DNA from: Callipepla californica brunnescens
Taxonomy: Eukaryota > Chordata > Aves > Galliformes > Odontophoridae
DNA: 64,000 bases
Direction of reading: 5' to 3'
Assembly: GCA_023055505.1 (NCBI GenBank)
Contig: JALIRH010000039.1
Location: 1,736,001-1,800,000 of the forward strand
This document shows positions 47,680-59,577 of the stretch, in pieces. Under the pieces are notes generated by a model. It saw only the letters and a list, made by a program, of their open reading frames with translations. It was not told the DNA's origin and made no database searches. A program made the translations under genes and the position numbers. Within the stretch, counting starts at the first letter, position 1. Each line of letters opens with the position of its first letter.

Positions 47680-47701
47680 TTTTTTTTTTTTTTTTTTTTT
47701 T
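47680..47701 (+). repeat. T22 homopolymer
   Basis: Twenty-two T, the longest single-base run in the window. It is followed by AACTTTTCATTTC and a pyrimidine-rich stretch. Confidence 0.95.
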
Positions 47702-48367
47702 AACTTTTCATTTCTGCTTTCCTTTAAAAGCTGAGAAACTTATATTGATCTCCTATGGCATTTATCTCCCATTTCCCTGGCAACAGAGAACTACTATTTT
47801 TTTTTTATTATTTAGGCACTAAGTAATCAAACCAGTCCTATCCAGGAAAGCATATATGCATAAGTCTGCCGTCCATCAGTGTACTTAAACACTGCTTCAT
47901 TGCAGCCTCAGTTAGTAAATAACCTTTACAAGTTCTTGAAGCCATGACATTTTACGTTCAAGGATTTGACAAATGCCTTATTATTTACATCTTTCTTCTA
48001 TGCACATTCCCTTCAGTCTTCACATCTGCTTTCCAGACGGTATTTATTCTTCCTCTTTGCTTCGTAATCCCCCTTATCACCATGTTTTACTCTTGGTATA
48101 TGCTTTCTCTATACTTTGATTATTCTTCCTCTCCCTGTTGATCTACACAGAAGCTATTTTAAATGTATTCAATTGGAGTTCACCAGCTAGAAGGGAAGAT
48201 GGCACAAGGGCTCTAGCCTCCATAGAGTGGAGGTTAGAGAGGACTGACTACTGCCCCCACTAAGAACCTATGCCAGTTTTGTTTTACTTTTTTGGAGCTC
48301 CATCCCCCACAGGCAACCACCTGAGTTCCACCCTCTGAGGAAGCATCACAAAATGCTGGTGCTTGAA

Positions 48368-48520
48368 CCATAGAATGGCTTGGATTAGAAGGGACCTCAA
48401 AGATCATCTAGTTCCAATCCCTGTGACGGGGGCAGGATTGTCACCCCCGTAGTAGGGTAGGCACTAGAGCTGGCTGCCAGGGTCCCATCCAACTTGTCCT
48501 TGAGCACCTCCAGGGAAATG
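48368..48520 (-). mobile_element. CR1 LINE, 5'-truncated 3' end
   Basis: The plus strand reads CCATAGAATGGCTTGGATTA, then GAAGGGACCTCAAAGATCAT and CTAGTTCCAATCCC, a clear reversed CR1 3' end. It continues through a partly rearranged middle to CCCATCCAACTTGTCCTTGA and GCACCTCCAGGG. A stretch at about 48422-48450 contains an internal inverted repeat (GACGGGGGC with GTCACCCCCGT) that is not typical of the family. The copy is about 150 bp. Confidence 0.85.
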
Positions 48521-50173
48521 CTTGCTTTGAAATCCCTCCCCAGGATCAGAGCATCACCACATTTTCACTTGCTTGAGCAGGTGGTGTGTGAGCCAGGCCT
48601 CCTGCAGCTCCCATGGGAAAGGCTTTAAGCCAAAGCTAGGCCCACCAGCCTGCAAGCACCACAAAGCAAACCCACAGCCACCTGCAGCACCTTCAGCACG
48701 TGACCTGGAAATATGTCAAAACCAGAGATATTGCAGAGGGGTGAAAATCATCAGCATCATTTTCCACCGAGCAGTGCCATCTGGGCCGTAACCTCCTAGC
48801 AGGAGGACAGCGGTGTTAATGTACTCCTTGTCTCAAGAGATGCTGCCACAGGCTGCCCACGTGGGCTCAGGGACATAAATTACCCGATCGGTTGAGCATT
48901 TTCATTGCTATCTACCAGCACCAAACACATTCACTGGATGACAATCCCGCAAAGCAGCAGCCAGGGGAGCAGCTCTGCAGATGGATGCTGCAGCTGGACC
49001 AAGCTCAGCTACGACAGATTACACACCAGCCACCCATCTTAAATTCCCTGATGCTTGTACATCTAAGAAGGCTGAAAATAGGGTACTAAGTGGACTACAA
49101 CATTTTATTGAAGCCGTGACTAATTTTCCAACTCGTAAAGCCCAGTGGGTCTTAGTAGCCCATGCAGGCAGAGCTGTCAAAATGTTTTCATACTGCCTTA
49201 AAAAACATAATTGCCAATTGCTTTTCCCGGGTTTGAAATTCAGCATTAAAACCACGTATTACCCAAATACAGTTTCTAAAGGAACTGGGGATTCTTATAG
49301 TCTAATGACTGTCTCCTAGAGTTCATTTTTCACTTTTCAATAATTGGTTTTTCAGTTGCATTTGCATAGAGTACATGTAAAATTCCATAGCCCATTAAGT
49401 TAATCACGACATGAAGCTAATAAGCATGGACATGCAAAGACATACCTAAGCCCAGATCAATTTTCGAAGCGGCGATTTGAAGTTGCAGCAGAATAACTAC
49501 TCCTCAAGCCTGCCAATTTGATAAGTAAGAATGTGGTTTAAAGAATTGAAATCTACACTGAAATTTTACACTGCTGAGAATAGCCCACAGTTATTCAACA
49601 TACTCTTCTTCTAAAGGGAAAATAAAACACTTTGAGGATTTTAGCGACACTTAAAGCAATTTAACCTGCAGCTTCCTATTTGCTTTCTCTCCCTCTCCAT
49701 CCAACAGCATCTTTCCCACATCAGGCTAAGGGCATTAAGGAACAATGCTACGTAGTGTTTAGCTCTGAACAAGCTCTACTCTAAACCCCCGTGCTTACAA
49801 CTATCCTTCCAACCAACACAGCTCTGAGGAACATATCTGCCTCCATAACTCTCTTTCATCAGTCTCCTTCAATTCACATAAACTGCCTTTCCAGCCCCTC
49901 TAACTTCTAGTGGTGGCACAAATATATTTGTCTCGCTCTTTGTTTCGCTCCATCTGTCTCAAAAAATCAACCCACTGACCACAAGTTGCTCAAGCTAGCC
50001 CTGAACACTTCCTGCTCTTGGAAGTGGAGGTTTCCATGGGAAGGTTTCCACTTTGCAGAACGGATCTGTGATGATGGCTTCCCATCTGCCTGCCTGGAAG
50101 GCTTTGGCTTTGCTCAATCCTGTTCTTCAAAAACAGGGCTTCATTCTGGGAAGCCACACCTGGGAAAAGTGTA

Positions 50174-50217
50174 TTTTTCTCTTTTTTTTTCCCCCCTCCC
50201 TCCCTCTCTCCCCCCTC
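50174..50217 (+). repeat. 44-nt pure pyrimidine tract
   Basis: All bases from 50174 to 50217 are C or T, including T9, C6 and several CCCT units. Such tracts may adopt triplex (H-DNA) structures under superhelical stress when partly mirror-symmetric, as here around CCCTCCCTCCC. Confidence 0.95.
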
Positions 50218-51328
50218 AACAATGAAAAGGTTTCATCCTGATGCAGGATGGGCTTTTTATTTTTGTTTATTTTAAAGCACATGCCCTTTTCTCCTGTGCG
50301 AAAAAGGGATTTCCATTTTCTGGCAAAGTCTGTATGCAAGGACTTGAACAGAATAGATGATGTCAGAGCTTAAGAGCTTTCTGGATGATAGTTTTGTGTC
50401 TGTAGAGCTGCTCTCTTTTGAAGCTTAAGGATTTGAACTAAATTATGGGAACGTAGCCAGAGGCGGTTCGTTCAGTGCTGGCTTTAGAGGAGTGGGGGTT
50501 TGGTAAAATAAGAGAAAGCATTGTTCTTCTCAACAATAATACTAAAAGATGAGCATTTGAAGGCATTTCCCTTTTATTTAGATTCCTTGTAATTCTTTTT
50601 CTGATTATTTACATTATAAATAATATTTAATTCTGCATAATATAAATGAAGAGCTGAGATGTTTTCTTGCTTAGGAGAGGCGCATCTTCCCCTAAAGGAA
50701 GAAGTGCCGACCCATTGACTTGAGTGTTCTGGCTTTTCCTAGGAGGTTCAGCAGGATTTGGCACAGATTTCCTTTTAATGCCATGGCTACTCTTTATTTC
50801 TCTGAGCTTATTCAGATATGAAGCTTTTATTTTGTTGTTGTTGTTTTTGTTAATCATGACATCACGGGTGGAAACAGGGCAAAGCAAGCAGCCCCAGAGG
50901 GAAATAAAAATCAATCCAAGCTGCTCATTAAAAGGTAAACCGTCAATAATCTTTGTCAGGCCTTTTTATCTTGGGTTTTAGCACAGTGTGATCCCTAAGG
51001 CAGCATGTGGTATTGAGATTTAAAATGGCTCCTACTTTTCACATCTCCATCAGGAAGATTAACTCCTTCAACACAGGATGAAATTACCTCGATTCTAATC
51101 AACAGATAAAAACGGTAGAGGATTAAAGGGATCACTTTGTAACAGCTTTTCTGTATCTGTGCTGACAGAGAAGGAAAAACCAACTGAACTCGATTGAGAT
51201 GGTGCAAGTCAGAAATCTCTCCGTAGGTAGAGCCACCACAATGAAAATCAGATCGAAATCTGACTGCTTCCTAGCTCAAGCTTTTATATTATTAAAAAAA
51301 ATAGTAATAAACATGTGGATTTTCTGAC

Positions 51329-51347
51329 TTTTTTTTTTTTTTTTTTT
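51329..51347 (+). repeat. T19 homopolymer
   Basis: Nineteen T followed by AAACATAAAC. No retroposon body was noticed on either side. Confidence 0.9.
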
Positions 51348-51739
51348 AAACATAAACAATTGGCAGTTCTTCACCTAACTACCTAATACCAGGATTAAAG
51401 ACTCTATCTTCTTTACTAGAAGCAGAGCCTGTCACAGAGCTTTGCAGATTTTTAATTGGGGTGAGCTCCCATCATATCATTAACATGGGTTATCTACAAT
51501 GACAACTCAACAGAAATAGCACCGTGCCATCCATCTACCACGTACCACAAACAATTCACTTTCCAAGGAAACAATTATGTTGGTGTTTTCTGCAGTGCTT
51601 CAAGAAGACTAAGCCTAGATTCAAGCCACTCAGGAATCCTTGGAATAAGGATCTTGATGCATAGAACACTGACATAACACAAAGTAGCTTGTCTGAATGG
51701 TAGCATGCCACCCTCAATGCTTTTCATGAAAGTCTAGAA

Positions 51740-51848
51740 GAATCACAGCGTACCTCAAGGTAGGAGGGACCCAGCAAGGATCCAGGTGCAACCCCTGGTT
51801 CCAAACACAACCACTCAATAATTAAACCACGTCTGAGAACACTGTCAC
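51740..51848 (-). mobile_element. Decayed CR1 LINE fragment
   Basis: The plus strand reads AATCACAGCGTACCTCAAGG, then TAGGAGGGACC, and after a gap GTGCAACCCCTGG, which resembles the reversed CR1 3' end. The next part (AATAATTAAACCACGTCTGA followed by GAACACTGTC) resembles an interior segment of some CR1 subfamilies. Identity is low, so the right boundary is uncertain. Confidence 0.6.
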
Positions 51849-53588
51849 AGAAGTGACTAAAGCCAGAGCTGTGACGCCTTCTTTGCTTCCACAAGCACAT
51901 GGGAGAGCTGGCCTGTTCCCTACTGACCTGTAATTTGAGTGTGATAAAAATACTGAATCTTCTAGAAACCCTAGCATACTTATCAGGTAGGTCAGCAGAG
52001 GAAAAGTCAAACAAAAGACATTTAATTCTGAATTACAAAATACTTGAAGATACAAGAAACTGACACTGGTGTTTTATGATCTTCCTACAGCCAGGTTTTC
52101 TTCATGCTTGAACTTCAGCAGTAAAGTAGGATAAAAAAAAATAAAGCCCATCACAAGCACACGAGCTTCTGATTGCAAAACTAGTTTTGCAACACAGCTT
52201 TAAAGTGGCCACACACACAACAAATAAACCCCACCATCAGTAAGACAGCGAAGGAATATAACATATGAAAAGCCTTATATGAAGAACTGGATATTTATCA
52301 GATATTCCCCCTATTTGGAGAAAACCAAACCAAAGAAAATAGTAATATCCATCTGTGGAGGTGTGCAATTAGCTTAATCAACAGATTTTATTTAGTTTAT
52401 CACTCTGAATAGAGACCCTCTACGTGTGCTGAATTAGTTTGCTTGTTATAGCCAGATAGCATCTTAGGATAACAATCTGCTCTATTTACAGTACTGAATA
52501 GGTTCTTATTTTTCTCCCAACCTACCCTGCGACATGACTGTTGAAAAAGAAATGCAAAGTTTGACAATACTTTGTTCAGGACTAGAAGGGAAAAATTTAG
52601 AAGTACCAGTAACCCCAGTGGTCTCCAGGACATCAAATACCATGGAGACAAAAGCCTGGCTCTGAAAGCATTTTGAAGCACACATATGGGTCCCCCGGTT
52701 CATCTGGGAAAGGAAGAAAGCCATCAATGAGAAGTTCTACACAACATGACTTTTGAAGACATAAATACCATTCTCATGGTTATCTCATATGCTCCACCAT
52801 CTTAAGTTACCCAGCAAAAAGAACAGAGGCGGTATTCACTTTTAAAGGTTATTTCTTGGCTGAAGTCACTAAAACACTTGAAACTGGAGTTAATTTGCAC
52901 CTCACACTATGAAATGATCCAAAAATATTCAATAGGAGTCAACCATGGGCTGATTAAAAATGCAAACACCATCAGCCAGAAAAGGCTATCAACTGGAGCA
53001 GTCCAGAGGCATGGTGAGTAAAGCAGTTGAAGAGATAACTTGGAAAAAAAAAATCAAGTGAATAAGTGAAATACAGGAAAAAAAATGCATGTTTTTCATG
53101 TCATCATCCTTTTCCTTTCCACATGTTCTTCCACAGCTGTGCGGGCAGCACTGAGCTGAGCCCTGTGAAGGACTGAAGTAGAAATGTGCCATGTGGAGGA
53201 GAACATGGTGGGTCACTCCAGCAGGCACACGCCTGCGTCATATTCTGGAGTATAACACATCACATTTGGGTAAAGCCTGAATTCAGATCCTCATCTAAGA
53301 TTAGCCAGTATATAAATAAAGACACACTGCTAGGCAAGTGAAATCAAAGTCTTTTTGATGCTGTGACTTACATCAGATGCATTCTGCCCCCACATACCAG
53401 TCTGTTTATGGAAAAGATCTGAGAGGAAATATGCTAGTATGAAATCGGTGCACTACAACCACTTACTATAAACAAGGTAAAAGAAAAACTGAACAGAACT
53501 TGATCCCCAGAGTACTTGACACAGCTCAGAAGACCAAAGAAGAATTAGACAGTTCCTTTAGTGGAGGCAGGCACTGAGTACATGTGAT

Positions 53589-53622
53589 AAAACAGAAGTG
53601 CTGTAAAAACAGAAGTGCTGTA
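53589..53622 (+). repeat. Perfect 17-bp tandem duplication
   Basis: The unit AAAACAGAAGTGCTGTA occurs twice in a row with no mismatch. It looks like a recent local duplication, since no third copy or decay is visible. Confidence 0.95.
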
Positions 53623-54244
53623 CAGTGTGAAGTGAGAAACTGTACACTCAGATGGACAGACAACTCCTCTCTTGCCAGCTACCAGCACTATAGAACTCAC
53701 TCGTTAATAAAATATAGCAGTTTTTCTTATCATTTAGACCCCTCTGAATGTTTGCATTTCAAACAAACAACTAATACAGGCAGAGATTTCCATCCCTTAG
53801 ATGGTGGATTACATTATCTCCGTCTGTGCTACCATTACAAAATGCAACAATATGAGTGAGCAAATGAATATCTTAACTCTGGCATTTCAGATGAATTTTG
53901 TGATGAAAATCATGCATCTCATCATCTTCCTGGAACACTTGCAGTACTCGCAGCAAGTTATTCCACAAACTATCTATCAGGCCATATGCTTGCTGACTAC
54001 AAGTCTGGGCAGGAAATGTCCAGTCGGAGCCACATCTCAAAGGAGGAAGCAGCAGCAGCCAACAGCATTCCCATAACTAATCTGCATTTGCAAATGCCAC
54101 ATTTGAGTTGGCAAATGAAGCACTGCAAGTGCAAATAGCTGCAAAGACATTTGTATGTAGCACTAAAGCTGATGGGTTGATGCTGGTTTTGTTTCTGTTT
54201 AATTTTAGTGAAGTTACCGAGTTGGTGGTAGAAAAAAGCCTATA

Positions 54245-54284
54245 TATATATATATACACACATATATGTGTGTATATATATATA
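54245..54284. repeat. 40-bp perfect palindrome, no spacer
   Basis: The centre CACACATATATGTGTG is flanked on both sides by alternating TA, giving 20-bp arms that pair without a mismatch around 54264/54265. It is both a dinucleotide microsatellite (TA and CA/TG) and a cruciform-capable inverted repeat. It also consists entirely of alternating purine and pyrimidine. Confidence 0.97.
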
Positions 54285-56161
54285 ATTAATTGTTACATGG
54301 AAAAACCCATTTTATCCTCTAAATGCTCATTTTGATTCATAAGTCGAGTGTGCAAAACCCAGAAACTATAATCACTTCTCCTCCAAACAATTATAAGCAT
54401 AGTTTCCGAAGCAATATGTTCCTGGAAGTTGAAAGCACATATGTTTATAAACTTTACGACCTTATTTTAATATAAGTACACGTTACAAGCATGTATAAAA
54501 TATGCTTGCTTCATAAAGCAGTTTTATCCTCAACCTGATTTTAGAACTCAGTTCTGATCATTTCAGGCAGTCTTCCTAATTTATTTATTTACACATTATA
54601 CTGTGTACAATGGCTCTATCTTATGCATGCAATTAATAGATCACACAAGATGATATGTTTTCTAGGAGCAAATCAATACAAGTAGTCTAAGGCTGGGATA
54701 AATCAGCACAAAGATGAAATATTATGATCTGGGCTTGCATTTACAGGATATAATTCCCATCTGATGAAACAGGGTTTCTGAAATGCATCTCTGTCACTTA
54801 TCATTAACACTGACCAGCCATAACCTCAAGATTATGCTAATAGAAGACAACATTCAATTAGAACACTGAGCGCTCTCTAATCAGAGGCCCACATATTCTT
54901 AGCAAAGTTTGAGATCTCTTTTTTTCCACCCCCTCCTCTGTGCTTCTACTTAGCAAAGAAAATACTTCATTTTCATAAAATTAGGCATGAGGAAATGGTT
55001 TCATCTTTCCAGAGCTACTGGGACACACAGAACCTATAGATTCAGGAAGGTTTGGGGCTGTTTGTGTTTTTTCCTTTTAAAAATGAGTACCATTTAACAA
55101 CTCATTTAAAAATGGGTTGTTCAGCAGTCAATACTGCATTCCCAGAGGAATCTGCCAGACCTCATCGATGCAGCAAGTTTCCTCCTCACCTCCGGGTTCA
55201 CCTTCATCCTACCAAATAGGTTCATCAATCTAATTAAACCACAGATGTATTTTAAACATGAAACACACTTAGGCCACGTGAGGTTTTCTTTGTTGAACCA
55301 AAGCATCATCTTAGGAACACTTATTTCTGAACTCCCCCCTGATCTTGTTGATCATCCCTGAGATGTCCGTGATGAGGTGTGGGACTCCTGCTTTGGGGCA
55401 GAGCGGGTGCAAGCTCTGCAGCTGCATGGCAATGCAATGCTAGGACTTGTCAAAAAATCAGCATGACCCCTCTGAGCCCAAAGGAGGATTTGTCTCTGGA
55501 GGGAGATTATTTTTTTTAGGCATTGTTGCTTCCAAAACCACCTCAGTTACCAAAACAACCCATCTACTTTTCCAAAGGACTCTGGTTCCTGCAGCTGCAT
55601 CTCACCCATGGAAGCAGTGAAAGTTTTTCAGCTCTTAGGGAAAATAAAAAAACCAAACCATTCAGCCAACTGCTTGCCAGGGGGTCTTGAGCTGCTCTCA
55701 AAGCAACCCCAAAAAACCTCTGAAGCTGTTCTGCAAGTGCAGACCTGCATTTTTACAAATCTCCCTAAGCAACGTAACAAAACCCAGCTTACGTTAGCGC
55801 TGAAAGTGATGTACATGCATAAATAACGTACATGAGGATGAACTTACTCTGGTTGCACCAAAAGAAAACTGTTCCTTGGTAGGAGTCTAAAGAGAGCAAT
55901 CAGGCAGACTAATACAAAACAGATTGATGTGCCTGGGATTTTAAAGTTCAATAAATAGAAAAAATAATTATAAGCTACTGTTTCCAGTACCTGATCCAAC
56001 GTGTAACCAAGCTGCAGCACAAAACTTGCCTTTTTTTCCTCCCCCCCTCCATGTTTCAAAGTAAACACTTGTGACTGCTCCCTGTTTTATCCTCGCCTCC
56101 CACACTGCCATATGGCCACGGATGTCTCAGGCAGACATTATTCCAATAGCTCATTACTCAC

Positions 56162-56170
56162 CATCTTGTA
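56162..56170 (-). other. Candidate 9-nt microexon (splice signals only)
   Basis: On the minus strand TAGCTTTTCTTCCTCAG is followed by TACAAGATG and then the donor GTGAGTAATG. Both signals are close to consensus. A UGC-containing, T-rich stretch (TTGCTGTTTTTG) lies upstream, of the sort bound by SRRM4 near neural microexons. Nine bases is short but within the range known for microexons. No exon neighbours are visible, so chance is the default explanation. Confidence 0.15.
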
Positions 56171-56705
56171 CTGAGGAAGAAAAGCTACAGACAGTTTTGA
56201 CAAAAACAGCAATTGCCTAAAAATGTTCAGCATCGCAGTCTTATGTCATCCTGGATGGTTTTATTCTGGTACAGCATTAACGTTCATCCCTGGTATGTAA
56301 GGATGGGTGAATCAGCATGTCTGCACCACGGCCCCAGCAGTTTGCACTAGCTGAGACTATAGTGCAGCATGGTATAATAGGAAATGGACACTTGGGAACT
56401 GAACACATGTCCAGCCTAATTAAAGGCAATATCCTCTCACATTGGTGCCTCCATTCCTAAATATCGTACACAGAGGACTTGCTTTAACTCGCACATTGGC
56501 CAGAGGGTATCTGTTGCTGGTAGGAATACAGCCCACCAGGCCTCCACTCACGACACACAAGCCAGGGCAGCCTCTGTGGTCCCAGCAGCCAGGGGAACAT
56601 GCTGATGGCTGAGGGGACCTCAGCACACAGCAATTAAGGCAGCTTTGTGGTCATTAAATCATTCCCCTTCTGCACCAGGAAAGGATCAGGTTGGCTTTTT
56701 GGTTT

Positions 56706-56730
56706 GTTTTTGTTTTTTAAAAACAAAAAC
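56706..56730. repeat. 25-nt hairpin of T/G and A/C runs
   Basis: GTTTTTGTTTTT and AAAAACAAAAAC form 12-bp perfect arms with a single central T. A second, weaker stem (AAAACCC with GGGTTTT) follows at 56739-56758. Both are low-complexity, so slippage-type origin is likely. Confidence 0.85.
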
Positions 56731-56809
56731 CCATTTTTAAAACCCCATTTTGGGTTTTCCTTCTCCAAGGCAGCAGTAGTCTGCTACAAGCCATAATACC
56801 AATGCTTAC

Positions 56810-56837
56810 CTTCTCGTGTGCCAAGGCCATGCCAATA
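56810..56837 (-). other. Candidate 28-nt exon (splice signals only)
   Basis: On the minus strand GAGCTTCTGTTGACAG is followed by 28 nt and a strong donor, AAG|GTAAGC. One phase reads IGMALAHEK up to the donor. The length is not a multiple of three and the peptide is not recognised. Confidence 0.15.
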
Positions 56838-59554
56838 CTGTCAACAGAAGCTCAGAACTCAGGCAGGTCTCCAGCCCGGCATAGCTTTAACTTCCTTCAC
56901 GTTACTTCTAAGGACTGGGTATGTTTGGGGAAGAGAATGTTGTGAGCAAGAAAAAAGGAAAGGGGAATGTCAAGAAAGCCCTGGTCTTACCTTTCTAGAT
57001 GTTATTTTGCTACCCAGTCACCTGTTGCAAAAGTAGATGAGGAACTAGCTATGGTTAATAACAGACAGCAGCCCTCCATCTCATAATGAAGTGATTGTGA
57101 CTGTAGAGGTCAGTGTGCATACCAAGCCATCTATGCATCTGTAATTTTTTCAGGTGTCAAATAAAGCTCTTAATTAGGTATGAAGCTTACTAATAGCACT
57201 CAGCCAGCCTTCTGCTAGTCCAACCAGCTTGAACTACCTTTCACCTCTGGCCTATCCTGCTTTGATGTGACCCCTAAAACATCAGTTGCTTTGTTGTAAT
57301 GTACCTGGGGACACTGGTTCTGGCACACACCAAAGCCTGCCAAGAGCCAGCAACAATTTCCATTCCTTTGGCATGCTCTATTGAACAGCTTCTCCATGAA
57401 CATCTGGCTCATCAGACATATCTGGCAGGCCACCACTACATTATTGATGAAGAATGCCTGGATTTCAAGTACAATGCTAGATAGATAAAATATGCCATTA
57501 TAAACACACACACAAATATATATGAACATGAAATCAGCACTCCTCTTTGGCAGAAGGCAAAGCAGCCAAGGAAACGCAGATGTACCAACAGGGAGCCAGT
57601 TCAACCACGGCATAAAGGGATGGCCACTCAGGTAAACACAGCAAATTCATTCTTCTCTGCCAGATAAGAACTGGGCTTATTGAAGAAAAGATGACAAATC
57701 AAAACAAAAGGTCCTTATTTTTAAAGCACACCCTAAATAATGCCTTCAAACCTGTAAAGACTTAAAACAATTCAAGTTGTATACCTACTTTCACACCAGA
57801 GGTATTTCCCTTGCTAATACCTAAGACTCAAAAATGTGTTTTGATCACGATAGGCCCAGCCAGGCATTTGACTTCAAAGCACACTAAGCTAGAGCCTGCC
57901 CTCAGGTTAGATGCTCAGTGAAATTAAATACAGTACTTAATCAAAAGTTAATGCCTGCGACTTCTCCAAAGGTCAGCCTTCTTGCGTGTGCAAGTTTTCC
58001 AAGTCAGTGGCTTCAGAAGGAAACACTGCATTCCTCTTGCAATTGTCTCTGGCATGACTTTCAATCTGAATTAAGAGGTGGTACGTATGTGGCATACTGA
58101 ATGTCAGTCCTGCTCAAGAATCATAGCAATTAGAAGTTTCTTCTTCCCTCACCTTCTCCCTCTCACAGAAGACTTCATTTTCTTTGAAGTCTTTTCTGCT
58201 GTAAAGATGCAGGAAGAAAATCAGGTTTCCTTGATTTGTTCATGCAGTTTAGAATTTTGTTTACTATTTTTTAGGTCCAAAGTAACATTCTTTCCTGCAG
58301 AAGTGAACTAGGGGTCTTCCCAGGTGCTGGATACCACCCAGTCTGCAGGAGTACAAGTCAGTCCTCTGTGAGAGGTAAAAAGGAAGATCACCAGCAGGAG
58401 AGAGGGTTGCACTTGAAAGGGTGCCAAGAGAAGCACTCTCTTTGGCTTTTATCAGGAATAGACTAACCCTCCCAACTAAAGACTTCTGTAGCACAGAAAC
58501 AAAACAGTCAAGGCAGGTGCTGGAAAAGATCTGGTTTGGCCAAATAATGCAAGACAGCTACTAATCGTGTTAGCTTCTCCATGTTAAGCACCCTTCTCTG
58601 CAAAAGCACCAGTAACAGTTTTTTAGTGTGATTTGTTTGAGCAATTAAGGATGCAAAACATTCATAAAACATCAGGGTGGAGGAGAATACAAGAATCACT
58701 TTCAAAACCAAAAAACAGATTTGGGAGTGAGATGCATTTCCGTAAGCTGCTCTGCCCTTGCTTTCCCTGTACAGGGGAACAGCAATAAGGCTTCAAGTTC
58801 CCAGACACAGGCTTAGTCTTATCTGCTTTATTCCCTGTACTACCGAGTGACGTGACCTACGTATCTCACCTTTTCTTCCTATCCTGGTATCATCGCAGCA
58901 GCCTGAAACACCGGTGAGGGAAAGGATTCCCATGGGAGCTGCAGAAGCAGAACTCTACAAATTGGATGACACTAAAGACGTAGGTTGGTGCTAAACTCAT
59001 CTTTCACTTAACGATGGTTCTTAGACTGAAAATGAGAAGAAACCTTCTTTGATGCGTATTTAGATGCCATCACTACACGCTGTGGTTTTTTAAAGTTCAT
59101 TATATTTTAAGATTACACTCAGACGTAGTAGCAGCAGCTCAAAACATAATACATTTATGCAGTTTTGCAGTTCTCAAACTGCTGAGGATAACGATCTAAC
59201 ACAACACCTGCTCAACAAAGCCAGCGGTCACAGGGTACAAGAGGCAACTCTACAGGTACAGGACAGAAAGGACAGGATTCTGCTCAGCAGAAGCAGGGCA
59301 CAAGGCTGAGAGCTCTTGCTGTCATCAGAAAGCTTTCCTGAATTTAAAAAGCTTTGCATAAACTCAATTTCCAAGAGGTATGCTGCGTGCGACCCTTTGT
59401 AATTTGGAAATCTGACAATTTGTTTTCCCTAAACCAGAAAAAAAAAATAACATAGAAAAACTCACCATTTTCAATTATTTTCAGTACATTACAAGCATAA
59501 AAAGAAATCAATGGAGATGTTGAGGGCTTACTTTATTTTTTTATTATTATTTAA

Positions 59555-59577
59555 ATATATATATATATATATATATA
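59555..59577 (+). repeat. AT dinucleotide microsatellite
   Basis: Twenty-three bases of alternating A and T next to a TTATTATTAT stretch. It is likely polymorphic. Confidence 0.95.

Larger units (their letters stand above)
45721..48367. other. Unique non-coding sequence between CR1 copies
   Basis: No gene is recognised. A T22 run lies at 47680-47701, followed by more T-rich sequence. A frame of 150 codons on the plus strand at 46584-47036 is hydrophobic and cysteine-rich but has no known domain, and a T-rich template tends to encode such peptides by chance. A minus-strand 21-nt segment with splice-like signals is at 46151-46171. Confidence 0.5.
48521..51739. other. Unique non-coding sequence
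   Basis: No gene is recognised. A strong acceptor-like tract ends with AG at 49706-49707 without a clear partner donor. A perfect POU octamer word, ATTTGCAT, is at 49360-49367. A pure pyrimidine tract covers 50174-50217. AT-rich complex sequence at about 50560-50660 may be a conserved element. A T19 run is at 51329-51347. Confidence 0.5.

Noticed and set aside
48842..48875. CACAGGCTGCCCACGTGGG resembling a sense CR1 interior
   Set aside because: Only about 20 bp are similar and nothing on either side continues the match.
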